From JAFAGO01 sp031987605 (GTDB taxonomy: Bacteria > Bacteroidota > Bacteroidia > Flavobacteriales > Weeksellaceae): DNA of 64,000 nucleotides. Positions 8,385 to 17,320 of the stretch are shown here, piece by piece (the stretch's first letter is position 1; each line of letters opens with the position of its first letter). The notes under the pieces were generated by a model. That model saw nothing but the letters and a program-made list of their open reading frames with translations. It ran no database searches and was not told the origin of the DNA. A program made the position numbers and the translations under genes. The stretch lies in NCBI GenBank assembly GCA_031987605.1, contig DALZZF010000001.1:1-64000 (forward strand). Direction: 5' to 3'.

Positions 8385-10770
8385 AAGAAACAAAACGACA
8401 GCAGAGCAAAAAACATTTCCTCTGCCTCCCAAAAAACAAACCCCTAAAAAAACAGGGTGGAAAAGATGGGTGAAATTTATTTGGGTTGGACTCATTGCAG
8501 CAGTAATCGGGATTGCAGCACTTTTTTTCGCGGTTTCCGAAGGCTTTCTCGGCGAAATGCCCGACGTAAAAGAACTGGAAAATCCGGATATTTATGTTGC
8601 TTCCGAAATCTGGTCTTCGGATGGCATTCGTTTAGGAAAATTCGAAAAAGAAAAAACACAACCCGTAACCTACAAAGAATTGCCGCCATATCTCGTATAT
8701 GCACTTCAGGCGAAAGAAGATGAGCGTTTTAAAGAGCATTCCGGAATTGATATTCAATCCGTTGCCAGAGCCATCGTATTTGGTGGAAAACGAGGGGGAG
8801 GTTCCACCATTACACAACAGTTGGCAAAACTTCTTTTCACCGGATCTGCTTCTCAGAATAAAGTTCAGAGAGCCTTTCAAAAACTAAAAGAATGGGCCGT
8901 TGCCGTAAGTCTTGAAAAAAGGTATACCAAAGAAGAAATTATCACCTTGTATTTCAATAAATTCGACTTTACCTATAATGCAAACGGTATTGAAATGGCT
9001 TCCCGAATTTATTTCAATAAACACACCAATCAACTCACATTACCGGAAGCAGCCATGTTTGTTGCGATGCTTGAAGCTCCAATAGCCAATAATCCGCTTC
9101 GTAATCCTGATCGTGCAAAAAAACGGAGAGACGTCGTTCTTTCCCAAATGAAAGAAACCGGGTATATTGATGATGCGATTTATCAGAAAGCACTTTCGAC
9201 TCCGATTGTAGTTGATTATCATCCGGTAAAAACTGTTGAAGAAGGCTATTCCGCCTATTACAAACACTACCTCAGAAAAGAAATTGATGGCTATTTAAAA
9301 GAATACGAAAAGAAAACCGGAAAACCATTAAGCCTTTACAAAGACGGGCTGAAAATCTACGTCACTCTGGATTCCAAAATGCAGAAATACGCCGAAGAAG
9401 CCATTAAAGAACACCTCACTGATTTGCAGAGAAGATTTGATGCCGAACAAAGAGGAAGAAAGCAAAGACCTTTCTATTACCTCAACGAAAAGCAGATTAA
9501 TAGTGTAATGATGCAGGCGGTAAAAAGAACCGGAAGATACAAGCAACTTAAAAATGCGGGCGTTCCGGAAGATTCCATTATTATGGAATTCAAACAGCCG
9601 GTGAAAACTTCAATCTTCACCTGGAACGGAGAAGAAGAAGTAGAAATGTCGCCTTGGGATTCCATCCGTTATCACAAACAGATTGCGCAGGCCGGACTGA
9701 TGTCTATGGTTCCCGGAACAGGAGAAATCAAAGCCTGGGTTGGAGGAATCAACTGGCAGCACTTCCAATACGACCATATTAAACAGGGAAAAAGACAGGT
9801 AGGATCCACTTTTAAACCATTTGTTTACGCCACTGCAATTATGAAATTGGGAATGACCCCTTGTTCCACCATTTCCAATGCTTCCTATAATTACAAAGGC
9901 TGGAAAGTTTCTGGTGGAGGCGGAATGGTTTCCATGAGAGATGCACTTGCAAAATCCCTGAATCCGGTTGCAGCAAGGCTAATTCAGGAAACAGGAGTAG
10001 ATGCTGTTATCCAGACCGCAAGAGATTTGGGTGTAACCAGTGATATTCCCAGAAACAATACCATTGCATTGGGGTCTTCAGATATTACCATTTATGAAAT
10101 GTTGGGCGCCTATTCCACATTCGGAAACTATGGAAACTACATAAAACCCGAAATGGTATGGAGAATTGAAGACGCAAACGGAAGAGTAATTAAAGAAGTA
10201 AAACCTGAAATTAAAGAAGTCATGAACGAGCTCTATGCATACACCATGATTGATCTGATGAAAGGGGTTACCGCATACGGAACCGCTTCTGGAGAATTAA
10301 GAAGAAGAGGTATTTCGGCAGCTGTAGAAATTGCAGGAAAAACCGGTACCACCAACGAAAACTCGGACGGTTGGTTTATGGGAATTGTACCCAATCTTGC
10401 AACCGGAGCCTGGGTAGGCTGGGAAGACCGTGCTACACACTTTTTTGGAACCGGAGAAGGACAAGGTGCAAAAATGGCATTACCGATTTGGGCCATTTAC
10501 ATGAAAAAAGTTTGGGCTGATAAAGATCTTGGAATCTCGCCGGATGATAAATTCATTAAACCTTCCAACTGGACAGGAAACTGCTCCGATCTTCAGGGAT
10601 TGGGCGGAGGTTACGGTGATGATGGAGGATTGAGGACGATGGATCAAATCAAAAATCCGGAACCCGTTCAGGAAAACAATTCTTCCGGAGGAAACAAACC
10701 CGTGAAAAAAGAAGAAAACACCGTCAATGAAAACCTGAATACAGGAGAAGATATTGACTTTAATAAATAA
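8374..10770 (+). CDS. Class A penicillin-binding protein (PBP1A type)
   Basis: Bifunctional peptidoglycan synthase anchored in the inner membrane. A basic cytoplasmic N-terminus (1-32) leads to a transmembrane helix (about 33-53). The glycosyltransferase 51 domain has the catalytic EDERF motif (E115) and GGGSTITQQLAK (about 141-152). The transpeptidase domain has STFK with nucleophile Ser478 and Lys481, the SLN motif near residue 528, and KTGTT starting at Lys656. The C-terminus is a Lys/Glu/Asn-rich tail. At 798 residues the length is normal. It ends the ricT-gldH operon, followed by a terminator. Confidence 0.95.
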   Translation: MENKRNKTTAEQKTFPLPPKKQTPKKTGWKRWVKFIWVGLIAAVIGIAALFFAVSEGFLGEMPDVKELENPDIYVASEIWSSDGIRLGKFEKEKTQPVTYKELPPYLVYALQAKEDERFKEHSGIDIQSVARAIVFGGKRGGGSTITQQLAKLLFTGSASQNKVQRAFQKLKEWAVAVSLEKRYTKEEIITLYFNKFDFTYNANGIEMASRIYFNKHTNQLTLPEAAMFVAMLEAPIANNPLRNPDRAKKRRDVVLSQMKETGYIDDAIYQKALSTPIVVDYHPVKTVEEGYSAYYKHYLRKEIDGYLKEYEKKTGKPLSLYKDGLKIYVTLDSKMQKYAEEAIKEHLTDLQRRFDAEQRGRKQRPFYYLNEKQINSVMMQAVKRTGRYKQLKNAGVPEDSIIMEFKQPVKTSIFTWNGEEEVEMSPWDSIRYHKQIAQAGLMSMVPGTGEIKAWVGGINWQHFQYDHIKQGKRQVGSTFKPFVYATAIMKLGMTPCSTISNASYNYKGWKVSGGGGMVSMRDALAKSLNPVAARLIQETGVDAVIQTARDLGVTSDIPRNNTIALGSSDITIYEMLGAYSTFGNYGNYIKPEMVWRIEDANGRVIKEVKPEIKEVMNELYAYTMIDLMKGVTAYGTASGELRRRGISAAVEIAGKTGTTNENSDGWFMGIVPNLATGAWVGWEDRATHFFGTGEGQGAKMALPIWAIYMKKVWADKDLGISPDDKFIKPSNWTGNCSDLQGLGGGYGDDGGLRTMDQIKNPEPVQENNSSGGNKPVKKEENTVNENLNTGEDIDFNK

Positions 10771-10790
10771 TATCAATCTGCGATATTTTC

Positions 10791-10825
10791 AACATCCTTT
10801 CATAAAACTGAAGGGATGTTTTTAT
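10791..10825 (+). terminator. Intrinsic terminator after the PBP gene
   Basis: AACATCC (10791-10797) pairs with GGATGTT (10814-10820), extended by one or two further pairs, and is followed by a T-rich run. It lies between the PBP gene and selO. Confidence 0.85.
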
Positions 10826-10843
10826 TTTTACGACCTTTGAAAT

Positions 10844-12385
10844 ATGAATTTAGATCAGATCAAACAACCTTTTATTGAGATCTTTCCCGGAGATTTCAGC
10901 AATAATCCGATGCAGCGGCAAACCCCGAAAGTGCTTTTTTCCACCGTGTATCCGGAAAAATTTCCCGAGGCAAAGCTCCTGATTTTCAACGAAAAACTTT
11001 CGGAAGAAATCGGTTTGGGTAAAATTGAAAATCAGCACGATCTGAATTTCCTTTTCGGGCAGGATCTTCCTAAGCACCTGAAAACTTATGCTACGGCATA
11101 CGCCGGACATCAGTTCGGAAACTGGGCCGGACAATTGGGAGACGGAAGAGCCATCAACGCCGGAGAAATCACCAATAAAAAGGGTAAAAAAGCAGAACTT
11201 CAATGGAAGGGAGCCGGAGCAACACCCTATTCCAGACATGCGGATGGAAGGGCTGTTTTGCGTTCTTCCGTTCGGGAATATTTAATGAGCGAAGCGATTC
11301 ATCACCTCAAAATTCCCACCACCAGAGCATTAAGTTTGGCATTAACCGGAGAAATGGTGGTTCGGGATATGATGTACAACGGAAATCCCAAAGATGAAAA
11401 AGGTGCCGTCATCATTCGTACCGCCGAAAGTTTTCTGCGTTTTGGTCATTTCGAACTCATGTCTGCCCAAAAAGAAACCGAAAATTTAAAAAAACTGGCA
11501 GATTTTGCCATTGAAGAATATTTCCCTGAAATTAATTCAAATTCCGAAAATAAATACAAAGAATGGTTCGCTTCTGTTGCCGAAAAAACAGCAGATTTAA
11601 TGGTGGATTGGATGCGCGTTGGTTTTGTGCACGGGGTAATGAATACCGATAATATGTCGTTGCTTGGCTTAACCATCGACTTTGGACCGTTTTCGATGAT
11701 GGATGAATACGATCTGAATTTCACACCAAACACCACCGATTTGCCCGGAAGAAGATATGCGTTCGGAAGACAGCCACAAATTGCACAGTGGAATCTCTGG
11801 CAGTTTTCCAATGCTATTTTTCCTTTGATTGAAGATGCAAAATTTCTGGAAAATACGCTGAACGAATTCTCTTCAACCTTCTGGAAAAAACACGATGAAA
11901 TGCTCTGCCGGAAATTCGGTTTTGATTCCCTTCTTCCGGAAGATGAACATTTTTTTACCGAATGGCAGCAACTGATGCAGGATCTTCATTTGGATTACAC
12001 TTTGTTTTTCAACCAATTAGAACGATGGGATAATTCTGATGCCAAAGCATTATTCCTGCCTTGTTTTTATCATATCCCGACCGAAAACGATTGGGACAGA
12101 TTGTTGACATTTTTACAGAATTTTCAGGTTCGCTCTTCAAAAAATACTATTTCAAAGGAAGAATCCCAATCTTTGATGCAAAGCAATAATCCGAAATTTA
12201 TTCTCAGAAACTATCTGCTGTACCAGTGCATTGAAGAACTTGAAAACGGAGAAACCCAACTTTTGAATCGACTGATGAATGCTCTGGAAAATCCGTATCA
12301 GGAAATGTATCCCGAGTTTTCAGTAAAACGTCCTTCGGAATTCAACGGAACTTTAGGATGTTCCATGCTTTCCTGTAGCTCGTAA
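10844..12385 (+). CDS. selO: Protein adenylyltransferase SelO (YdiU family)
   Basis: Pseudokinase-fold enzyme that transfers AMP from ATP to hydroxyl side chains of proteins, linked to redox stress. Family segments seen: YAGHQFGNWAGQLGDGRA (about 85-102), the nucleotide region around WKGAGATPYSRHADGRAVLR, HGVMNTDNMS, and the metal-binding TIDFGPF. It ends LSCSS, the position of the C-terminal CUSS/SCSS redox motif of the family; here a plain Cys is encoded. At 513 residues it is normal length. It follows a terminator, so it is probably transcribed separately. Its last bases carry a promoter for the next gene. Confidence 0.95.
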   Translation: MNLDQIKQPFIEIFPGDFSNNPMQRQTPKVLFSTVYPEKFPEAKLLIFNEKLSEEIGLGKIENQHDLNFLFGQDLPKHLKTYATAYAGHQFGNWAGQLGDGRAINAGEITNKKGKKAELQWKGAGATPYSRHADGRAVLRSSVREYLMSEAIHHLKIPTTRALSLALTGEMVVRDMMYNGNPKDEKGAVIIRTAESFLRFGHFELMSAQKETENLKKLADFAIEEYFPEINSNSENKYKEWFASVAEKTADLMVDWMRVGFVHGVMNTDNMSLLGLTIDFGPFSMMDEYDLNFTPNTTDLPGRRYAFGRQPQIAQWNLWQFSNAIFPLIEDAKFLENTLNEFSSTFWKKHDEMLCRKFGFDSLLPEDEHFFTEWQQLMQDLHLDYTLFFNQLERWDNSDAKALFLPCFYHIPTENDWDRLLTFLQNFQVRSSKNTISKEESQSLMQSNNPKFILRNYLLYQCIEELENGETQLLNRLMNALENPYQEMYPEFSVKRPSEFNGTLGCSMLSCSS

Positions 12386-12398
12386 ATGCTTATTTTTG
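12369..12398 (+). promoter_or_regulatory. Promoter inside the 3' end of selO
   Basis: TTTC (12369-12372), 18 bases, then TATTTTTG (12391-12398), a full -7 match. Transcription from here would begin near 12404 and so favours the ATG at 12416 over that at 12386 for the next gene. Confidence 0.5.
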
Positions 12399-12415
12399 CG
12401 CCAGATTCCGCATTG

Positions 12416-13690
12416 ATGAAACGCAAGATAAAAGACTTTTTTAAAACCCTTTTTCCGAGCAGCAAAATTGAACTTGTTCTTTTTCTGATTTTTATAATTT
12501 CCTATGGAAGTCTGGCGTGGTATATTGCTGAAAATTACCGGATTGTGTTCGACAATAGAATTCCCTGGGATGCGTATTTCAGTTTTGATAATCGTGCTAT
12601 CGTAACAACGGGCGGTGGTTTTGAACGGCATCCGCTTTCCAATTATTTCTTTGATGCACTTCGGAATTTTGCCCTTTGGATTTCAGGTGGAAAAATGAAC
12701 ACGGATTTCAGATTGGTGCTTTCGCTTTCCAGTGCTCTGATGATCGCATTAACGAATATTCAGATTTTCAAATATTTACGAAATATTGTCCGCCTTCCGA
12801 ATTTTGTCGGAATTTTTTTAACGGTGATGTTTTCTTTTTTTGTAACTCCGATTTTGCTTTCTTTTACTCCTGAAACTTATACCTATTCACTGTTTTTCCT
12901 CACTATTTTTAATTATTATGCTGCTTTAAAACTCCGTAAAAACGAAAAAATTTCAGGAATTGCATTAGCGTTGGGAGGAATTTCGGTTGGAGGAATGACA
13001 GTTACCAATATTGCAAAAGTGTATCTTCCTGTTCTTTTTGAAAAAGGGCTTTTCCGAAGCTGGAAACATTTTGGAAATGCTACTTTGCGTGTTTTAATAT
13101 CCATTGCAGTATTTGCATTGCTTTATTTAAACCGTTTGAATTTTCAGTACGAAAAGTTTTTTTCCAAGGCAGAACAACAATATGAAAAATTTTCAAATGC
13201 CGATAAAATTCCGGTTTGGGATATGATTTGGTCTTGGTTTTTTGGTGGAAACATTTTGTTTTCCAGTTTTGAAATCCGCGATTATCACAACAAAGAAAAA
13301 ACATTTTACTTCAAAGCACTTTTCATGGAAGCCTATTCTTCTTGGCTGCTTTATGCTGCAATTGCTTTGATTTTTGGATTGATATTCTGGAGCTGGATAA
13401 AAAATTTCAAAAATCCGCTGGTTCAGATTTTAATGCTTTCATTTATAATTGATGTGGTGATTCATTGCGTTGCAAAATTCGGATTGCATACCGCATATAT
13501 TTATGGTGGACATTTTATTTTCGTTGTACCTTTACTATTGGGCTGGCTTTTTTATGCTTACCGAAAAAATGCTTGGATGCTTTCGGGAATTTTTACGGCA
13601 TTATGTTTATTTTTCGTGGTTTTGGTGATGAATAATGCATTTCGTATGCAAGAATTTTTCCTGTTTCTCCATACGTTTTATCAGGCATAA
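12416..13690 (+). CDS. Polytopic membrane protein, function unknown
   Basis: About ten hydrophobic segments over 424 residues. The first follows a basic N-terminus (MKRKIKDFFKTLF) at about residues 17-38, then comes a large polar loop with WDAYFSFDNRAIVTTGGGFERHP. The loop between the first two helices, with acidic and aromatic residues, recalls GT-C glycosyltransferases that use lipid-linked sugars. I tentatively associate the layout with the Bacteroidetes family DUF6080 but cannot confirm it. An in-frame ATG 30 bases upstream (12386) is possible, but a promoter box lies between the two ATGs. No partner genes nearby suggest a pathway. A 7-base hairpin (13732-13748) follows without a clear T-tract. 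Confidence 0.7.
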   Translation: MKRKIKDFFKTLFPSSKIELVLFLIFIISYGSLAWYIAENYRIVFDNRIPWDAYFSFDNRAIVTTGGGFERHPLSNYFFDALRNFALWISGGKMNTDFRLVLSLSSALMIALTNIQIFKYLRNIVRLPNFVGIFLTVMFSFFVTPILLSFTPETYTYSLFFLTIFNYYAALKLRKNEKISGIALALGGISVGGMTVTNIAKVYLPVLFEKGLFRSWKHFGNATLRVLISIAVFALLYLNRLNFQYEKFFSKAEQQYEKFSNADKIPVWDMIWSWFFGGNILFSSFEIRDYHNKEKTFYFKALFMEAYSSWLLYAAIALIFGLIFWSWIKNFKNPLVQILMLSFIIDVVIHCVAKFGLHTAYIYGGHFIFVVPLLLGWLFYAYRKNAWMLSGIFTALCLFFVVLVMNNAFRMQEFFLFLHTFYQA

Positions 13691-13803
13691 ATCCCTTATT
13701 TTTCTTAATTTTACACTTTCTTTTTCGGATGAAAAGAGATGCTCTTTTGCCTGAAAAAATTCCCTGAAAAACAATGTTTAATTAAATTTCATTTTACGGT
13801 CAA

Positions 13804-15084
13804 ATGTTATATCAAAGAAGCAGTGCGCTTTTCTTAGAAGCTCAAAAATATATTCCCGGTGGAGTCAATTCTCCGGTTCGTGCCTTTAAATCCGTTGGCG
13901 GAACTCCGCTTTTCATTAAAGAAGCAAAAGGAGCTTATCTGTATGATGAAGACGGCAAAAAATACATCGATTATATCAATTCCTGGGGACCAATGTTATT
14001 GGGACACGCTTTTCCGCCGGTGGTGGAAGCCGTAATTGAAAAAACAAAACTCGGAACTTCTTTCGGAACCCCCACAGAAATCGAAACCGAAATCGCAAAA
14101 TTAGCGGTGGAAATGGTCCCGAATATCGACAAAATCCGTTTTGTAAATTCCGGAACTGAAGCGTGTATGAGCGCAGTTCGTTTGGCACGAGGATTTACCG
14201 GAAAAGAGAAAATCATCAAATTCCGTGGTTGTTATCACGGGCATTCGGATTCTTTTCTGATTGCCGCCGGAAGCGGACTTTCCACTTTTGGTATTCCTTC
14301 CAGCCCGGGCGTTACCAAAGGAACGGCAAAAGATACTTTGCTTGCCGATTACAATGATATAATCTCTGTTGAAAAATTATTTCAGGAAAATAAAAACGAA
14401 ATCGCCTGCATTATTGTGGAACCCGTAGCCGGAAATATGGGCTGTGTTCCGCCTGTGAACGGTTTCTTGGAAAATCTGAGAAAAGTGTGTGATGAAAACG
14501 GTGCATTATTGATTTTTGATGAAGTAATGACGGGCTTCAGACTTGCAAAAGGAGGTGCTCAGGAATTATTCGGAATCAACGCCGATATTGTAACTTTCGG
14601 AAAAGTAATAGGAGGTGGACTTCCGGTTGGTGCATTTGCCGCACGCAATGAAATTATGGATTATCTGGCTCCGGTTGGCCCGGTTTATCAGGCCGGAACC
14701 TTATCCGGAAATCCTTTGGCAATGGCAGCAGGTTTAGCCATGCTGAAAGCCATTCAAAATGATGATGAAATTTTTTCGAGGTTGGAAGAAAAAACAAAAT
14801 ATCTGGAAAACGGACTGCGAAATGCTTTCACTAAAAACCAAAGAAAACATGTAATCAACAGGGTTGGCTCAATGATTTCCGTGTTTTTCTGCGACGGAAA
14901 AGTCGAAAATTATGAAGATGCCGGAAAGGGAGATACACCGGATTTTAAAGCATTTTTCCACGGTTTGCTGGAAAGAGGAATTTATATTGCTCCGTCTTCT
15001 TACGAAACCTGGTTTATTACCGATGCTTTAACCTATGATGATCTGGATGAAACCATAAAAGCGGTGGCGGAAGTAACGAAATAG
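13804..15084 (+). CDS. hemL: Glutamate-1-semialdehyde 2,1-aminomutase
   Basis: Converts glutamate-1-semialdehyde to 5-aminolevulinate, the second dedicated step of the C5 heme route. A PLP-dependent class III aminotransferase fold is clear: GGVNSPVRAF near the N-terminus, NSGTEACMSAVRLARG, FRGCYHGHSDSF, DEVMTGFR, and the PLP lysine K267 in TFGKVIGGGLPVGAF. At 426 residues it is standard. It lies convergent to hemB, apart from the hemACDEFB run, so it is transcribed separately. I see no strong promoter in the 113 bases upstream. Confidence 0.97.
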   Translation: MLYQRSSALFLEAQKYIPGGVNSPVRAFKSVGGTPLFIKEAKGAYLYDEDGKKYIDYINSWGPMLLGHAFPPVVEAVIEKTKLGTSFGTPTEIETEIAKLAVEMVPNIDKIRFVNSGTEACMSAVRLARGFTGKEKIIKFRGCYHGHSDSFLIAAGSGLSTFGIPSSPGVTKGTAKDTLLADYNDIISVEKLFQENKNEIACIIVEPVAGNMGCVPPVNGFLENLRKVCDENGALLIFDEVMTGFRLAKGGAQELFGINADIVTFGKVIGGGLPVGAFAARNEIMDYLAPVGPVYQAGTLSGNPLAMAAGLAMLKAIQNDDEIFSRLEEKTKYLENGLRNAFTKNQRKHVINRVGSMISVFFCDGKVENYEDAGKGDTPDFKAFFHGLLERGIYIAPSSYETWFITDALTYDDLDETIKAVAEVTK

Positions 15085-15265
15085 TCCAAAATCCTCTTTT
15101 GCAAGCGGTGAATATTCAATTGCATGCCAAAATATCATCCTGAAAAATTCCGTTGCGTCGTTGTGTTTAACATTTTAAACCACAGCGACACGGGGTTTTC
15201 ACGGAGAATACGAGACTTTGTCCTTTCGTAATTCCCAAATCGTAAATCGTAAATCTAAAATCCAA

Positions 15266-15356
15266 TGAGATTGCCACGTCGTTCGTGCCTCACTCCTCGC
15301 AATGGCACATGCACCGTCATTGCGAGGACGACCGCAGGGAGGACGAAGCAATCCCA
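15266..15356. repeat. REP-like inverted repeat between hemL and hemB
   Basis: Two imperfectly complementary arms of 41 bases (15266-15306 and 15316-15356) enclose a 9-base loop. The arms carry CCTCGCAATG and CATTGCGAGG, and the right end reads GACGAAGCAATCCC. This is the GC-rich CATTGCGAGG...GAAGCAATC repeat type seen between genes in many bacteria. A decayed copy sits at 43337-43366. The preceding stretch 15085-15265 holds no gene; it has short repeats of CGTAAAT (15240-15256) and a segment CACAGCGACACGGGGTTTTC that looks repeat-derived. The hairpin could stop transcription from both convergent heme genes. Confidence 0.75.
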
Positions 15357-15373
15357 TAAATCGTCCATGCTTA

Positions 15374-16369
15374 TTACTTTCTTAACAAAACCGCGGCTTC
15401 TTTCGCAAAATAAGTAGAAATCAAGCTTGCTCCCGCTCTTTTGATGCAGATTAACTGTTCCATCATTACTTTGTCGTGATCGATCCAGCCATTTGCGGCA
15501 GCGGCTTTTACCATTGCATATTCTCCGGAAACATGATAAACGGCAACCGGAATATTCACGGCGTTTTTTACTTCACGAACAATATCCAGATAGGCGGTTC
15601 CAGGTTTTACCATGACCATATCTGCTCCTTCTTCCACATCGTAAAGGGCTTCTTTAATGGCTTCCAGACGGTTGGCATAATCCATCTGATAGGTTTTTTT
15701 ATCTTTCGGTACTTCCACTTCACTTTCTTTCGGTGCGGAATCCAAGGCATCACGGAACGGGCCATAAAATGCGGAAGCATATTTTGCAGAATAGCTCATA
15801 ATGCCCACATTCTGGAAACCGGCATTGTCCAAACCTTCTCTTAATCGGAGAACGCGACCGTCCATCATATCGGAAGGCGCGACAAAATCAGCGCCGGCTT
15901 CCGCATGAGAAACCGCCATTTTTACTAAGGCTTCAACAGTGGAATCGTTTTCAATATCGCCGTTTACGATAATTCCATCGTGACCATAAATTGAATACGG
16001 ATCAAGCGCAACATCGGGCATTACGATGATTTCCGGGAAATTGTTTTTGATGGCACGGATGGCATTTTGCATCAAACCATTGGGATTCCAGGCTTCTTTT
16101 CCGGTATTGTCTTTTAAAGATTCGTCTACTTTTACGTACAGATTAAGCGCGCGGATTCCAAGATTGTAGAGTTCTGCAATTTCCTTTAACAGTTCATCCA
16201 GCGAATATCTGAAAATTCCGGGCATGGATGGAATTTCGATCTTTTTATTTTCACCTTCACACACAAACATCGGAAACATAAAATCAGTGACTTCCAGTGT
16301 GGTTTCACGAACGAGACTTCTTACAGATTCGTTTACTCTTAATCTTCTACCTCTTTGTAATGGAAACAT
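15374..16369 (-). CDS. hemB: Delta-aminolevulinic acid dehydratase (porphobilinogen synthase)
   Basis: Joins two 5-aminolevulinate molecules to porphobilinogen. Schiff-base lysines lie in SYSAKYASAFYGPFRDA and MVMVKPG. The metal-site segment reads DVALDPYSIYGHDG, with Ala, Asp and Asp where zinc enzymes have three cysteines (DVCLCEYTxHGHCG), so this is the magnesium-type, zinc-independent form. At 331 residues it is standard. It is the last gene of the minus-strand hemA-C-D-E-F-B run, 25 bases after hemF. Confidence 0.97.
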   Translation of the reverse strand: MFPLQRGRRLRVNESVRSLVRETTLEVTDFMFPMFVCEGENKKIEIPSMPGIFRYSLDELLKEIAELYNLGIRALNLYVKVDESLKDNTGKEAWNPNGLMQNAIRAIKNNFPEIIVMPDVALDPYSIYGHDGIIVNGDIENDSTVEALVKMAVSHAEAGADFVAPSDMMDGRVLRLREGLDNAGFQNVGIMSYSAKYASAFYGPFRDALDSAPKESEVEVPKDKKTYQMDYANRLEAIKEALYDVEEGADMVMVKPGTAYLDIVREVKNAVNIPVAVYHVSGEYAMVKAAAANGWIDHDKVMMEQLICIKRAGASLISTYFAKEAAVLLRK

Positions 16370-16394
16370 TTTCTTTTTAAACTAAAATTTTAGG

Positions 16395-17309
16395 TTAATA
16401 TACTTTTTCAATCCAGTTCACAGGATTTTGAAGCACTTTTAATAATTTTTCTTCTTCGGAATCAGGTTCAGGCCGATAATCATAAATCCACTGCACATGC
16501 GGCGGCAAACTCATGAGAATGGACTCAATCCTTCCGTTGGTTTTTAAGCCAAATAACGTTCCTCTGTCGTGAACCAGATTGAATTCCACATATCGTCCTC
16601 TGCGGATTTCCTGCCATTTCCGGTTTTCTTCGGAATAGTTCAATTCTTTTCTTTTTTCCACGATGGGCACATAACTTTCAAGAAATGAATTCCCGACTTC
16701 TGTTACAAAATTATACCAATCCTGCATCGTCATTTCATCGGTTTTCTTCAAATAATCAAAGAACAAACCGCCAATTCCTCTTGCTTCATTTCGGTGAGAA
16801 TTCCAGAAATACCGATCGCAAACGTCCTTATATTTCGGATAAAATTCCGGATGATGCAGATCGCAGGCTTTTTTGCAGACTTCATGAAAATGAACGGCAT
16901 CTTCTTCAAATAAATAATACGGCGTTAAATCCTGACCGCCACCAAACCAGGAATCGATGATATTTCCCTGCTTATCGTACATTTCAAAATAACGCCAGTT
17001 GGCATGAACGGTGGGAACCATCGGGCTTTTCGGATGAATAACCAAACTTAAACCGCAAGCAAAAAAATCGGCTTCATCTACACCAAACATTTTTTTCATG
17101 GAATCCGGAAGTTCACCGTGAACCGCAGAAATATTCACTCCGCCTTTTTCAAAAACTTTTCCGTTTTCAATCACTCTGGTTCTTCCGCCGCCACCTTCAG
17201 GTCTTTCCCAAAGATCTTCACGAAACTTTGCCTCACCGTCTAATTCTTCAAATTTTTCGGTAATCTGATCTTGTAGATGTTGAATGTATTGATAAAACTG
17301 TTCTTTCAT
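16395..17309 (-). CDS. hemF: Oxygen-dependent coproporphyrinogen III oxidase
   Basis: Decarboxylates two propionates of coproporphyrinogen III using O2. Family segments: ENGKVFEKGGVNISAVHG, FFACGLSLVIHPKSPMVPTVHANWRYFE, WFGGGQDLTPYYL, RNEARGIGGLFFDYL, and RRGRYVEFNLVHDRGTLFGLKTNGRIESILMSLP. At 304 residues it is normal. The ATG at 17309 is chosen over a GTG one codon upstream. It sits 11 bases after hemE. Reliance on HemF suggests heme synthesis with oxygen present; an oxygen-independent HemN could be elsewhere. Confidence 0.97.
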   Translation of the reverse strand: MKEQFYQYIQHLQDQITEKFEELDGEAKFREDLWERPEGGGGRTRVIENGKVFEKGGVNISAVHGELPDSMKKMFGVDEADFFACGLSLVIHPKSPMVPTVHANWRYFEMYDKQGNIIDSWFGGGQDLTPYYLFEEDAVHFHEVCKKACDLHHPEFYPKYKDVCDRYFWNSHRNEARGIGGLFFDYLKKTDEMTMQDWYNFVTEVGNSFLESYVPIVEKRKELNYSEENRKWQEIRRGRYVEFNLVHDRGTLFGLKTNGRIESILMSLPPHVQWIYDYRPEPDSEEEKLLKVLQNPVNWIEKVY

Positions 17310-17320
17310 CACCTTAGGAT

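Noticed and set aside
13732..13748. AAAAGAG/CTCTTTT hairpin after the membrane protein gene
   Set aside because: Only 7 pairs and no T-tract, so I do not call it a terminator.
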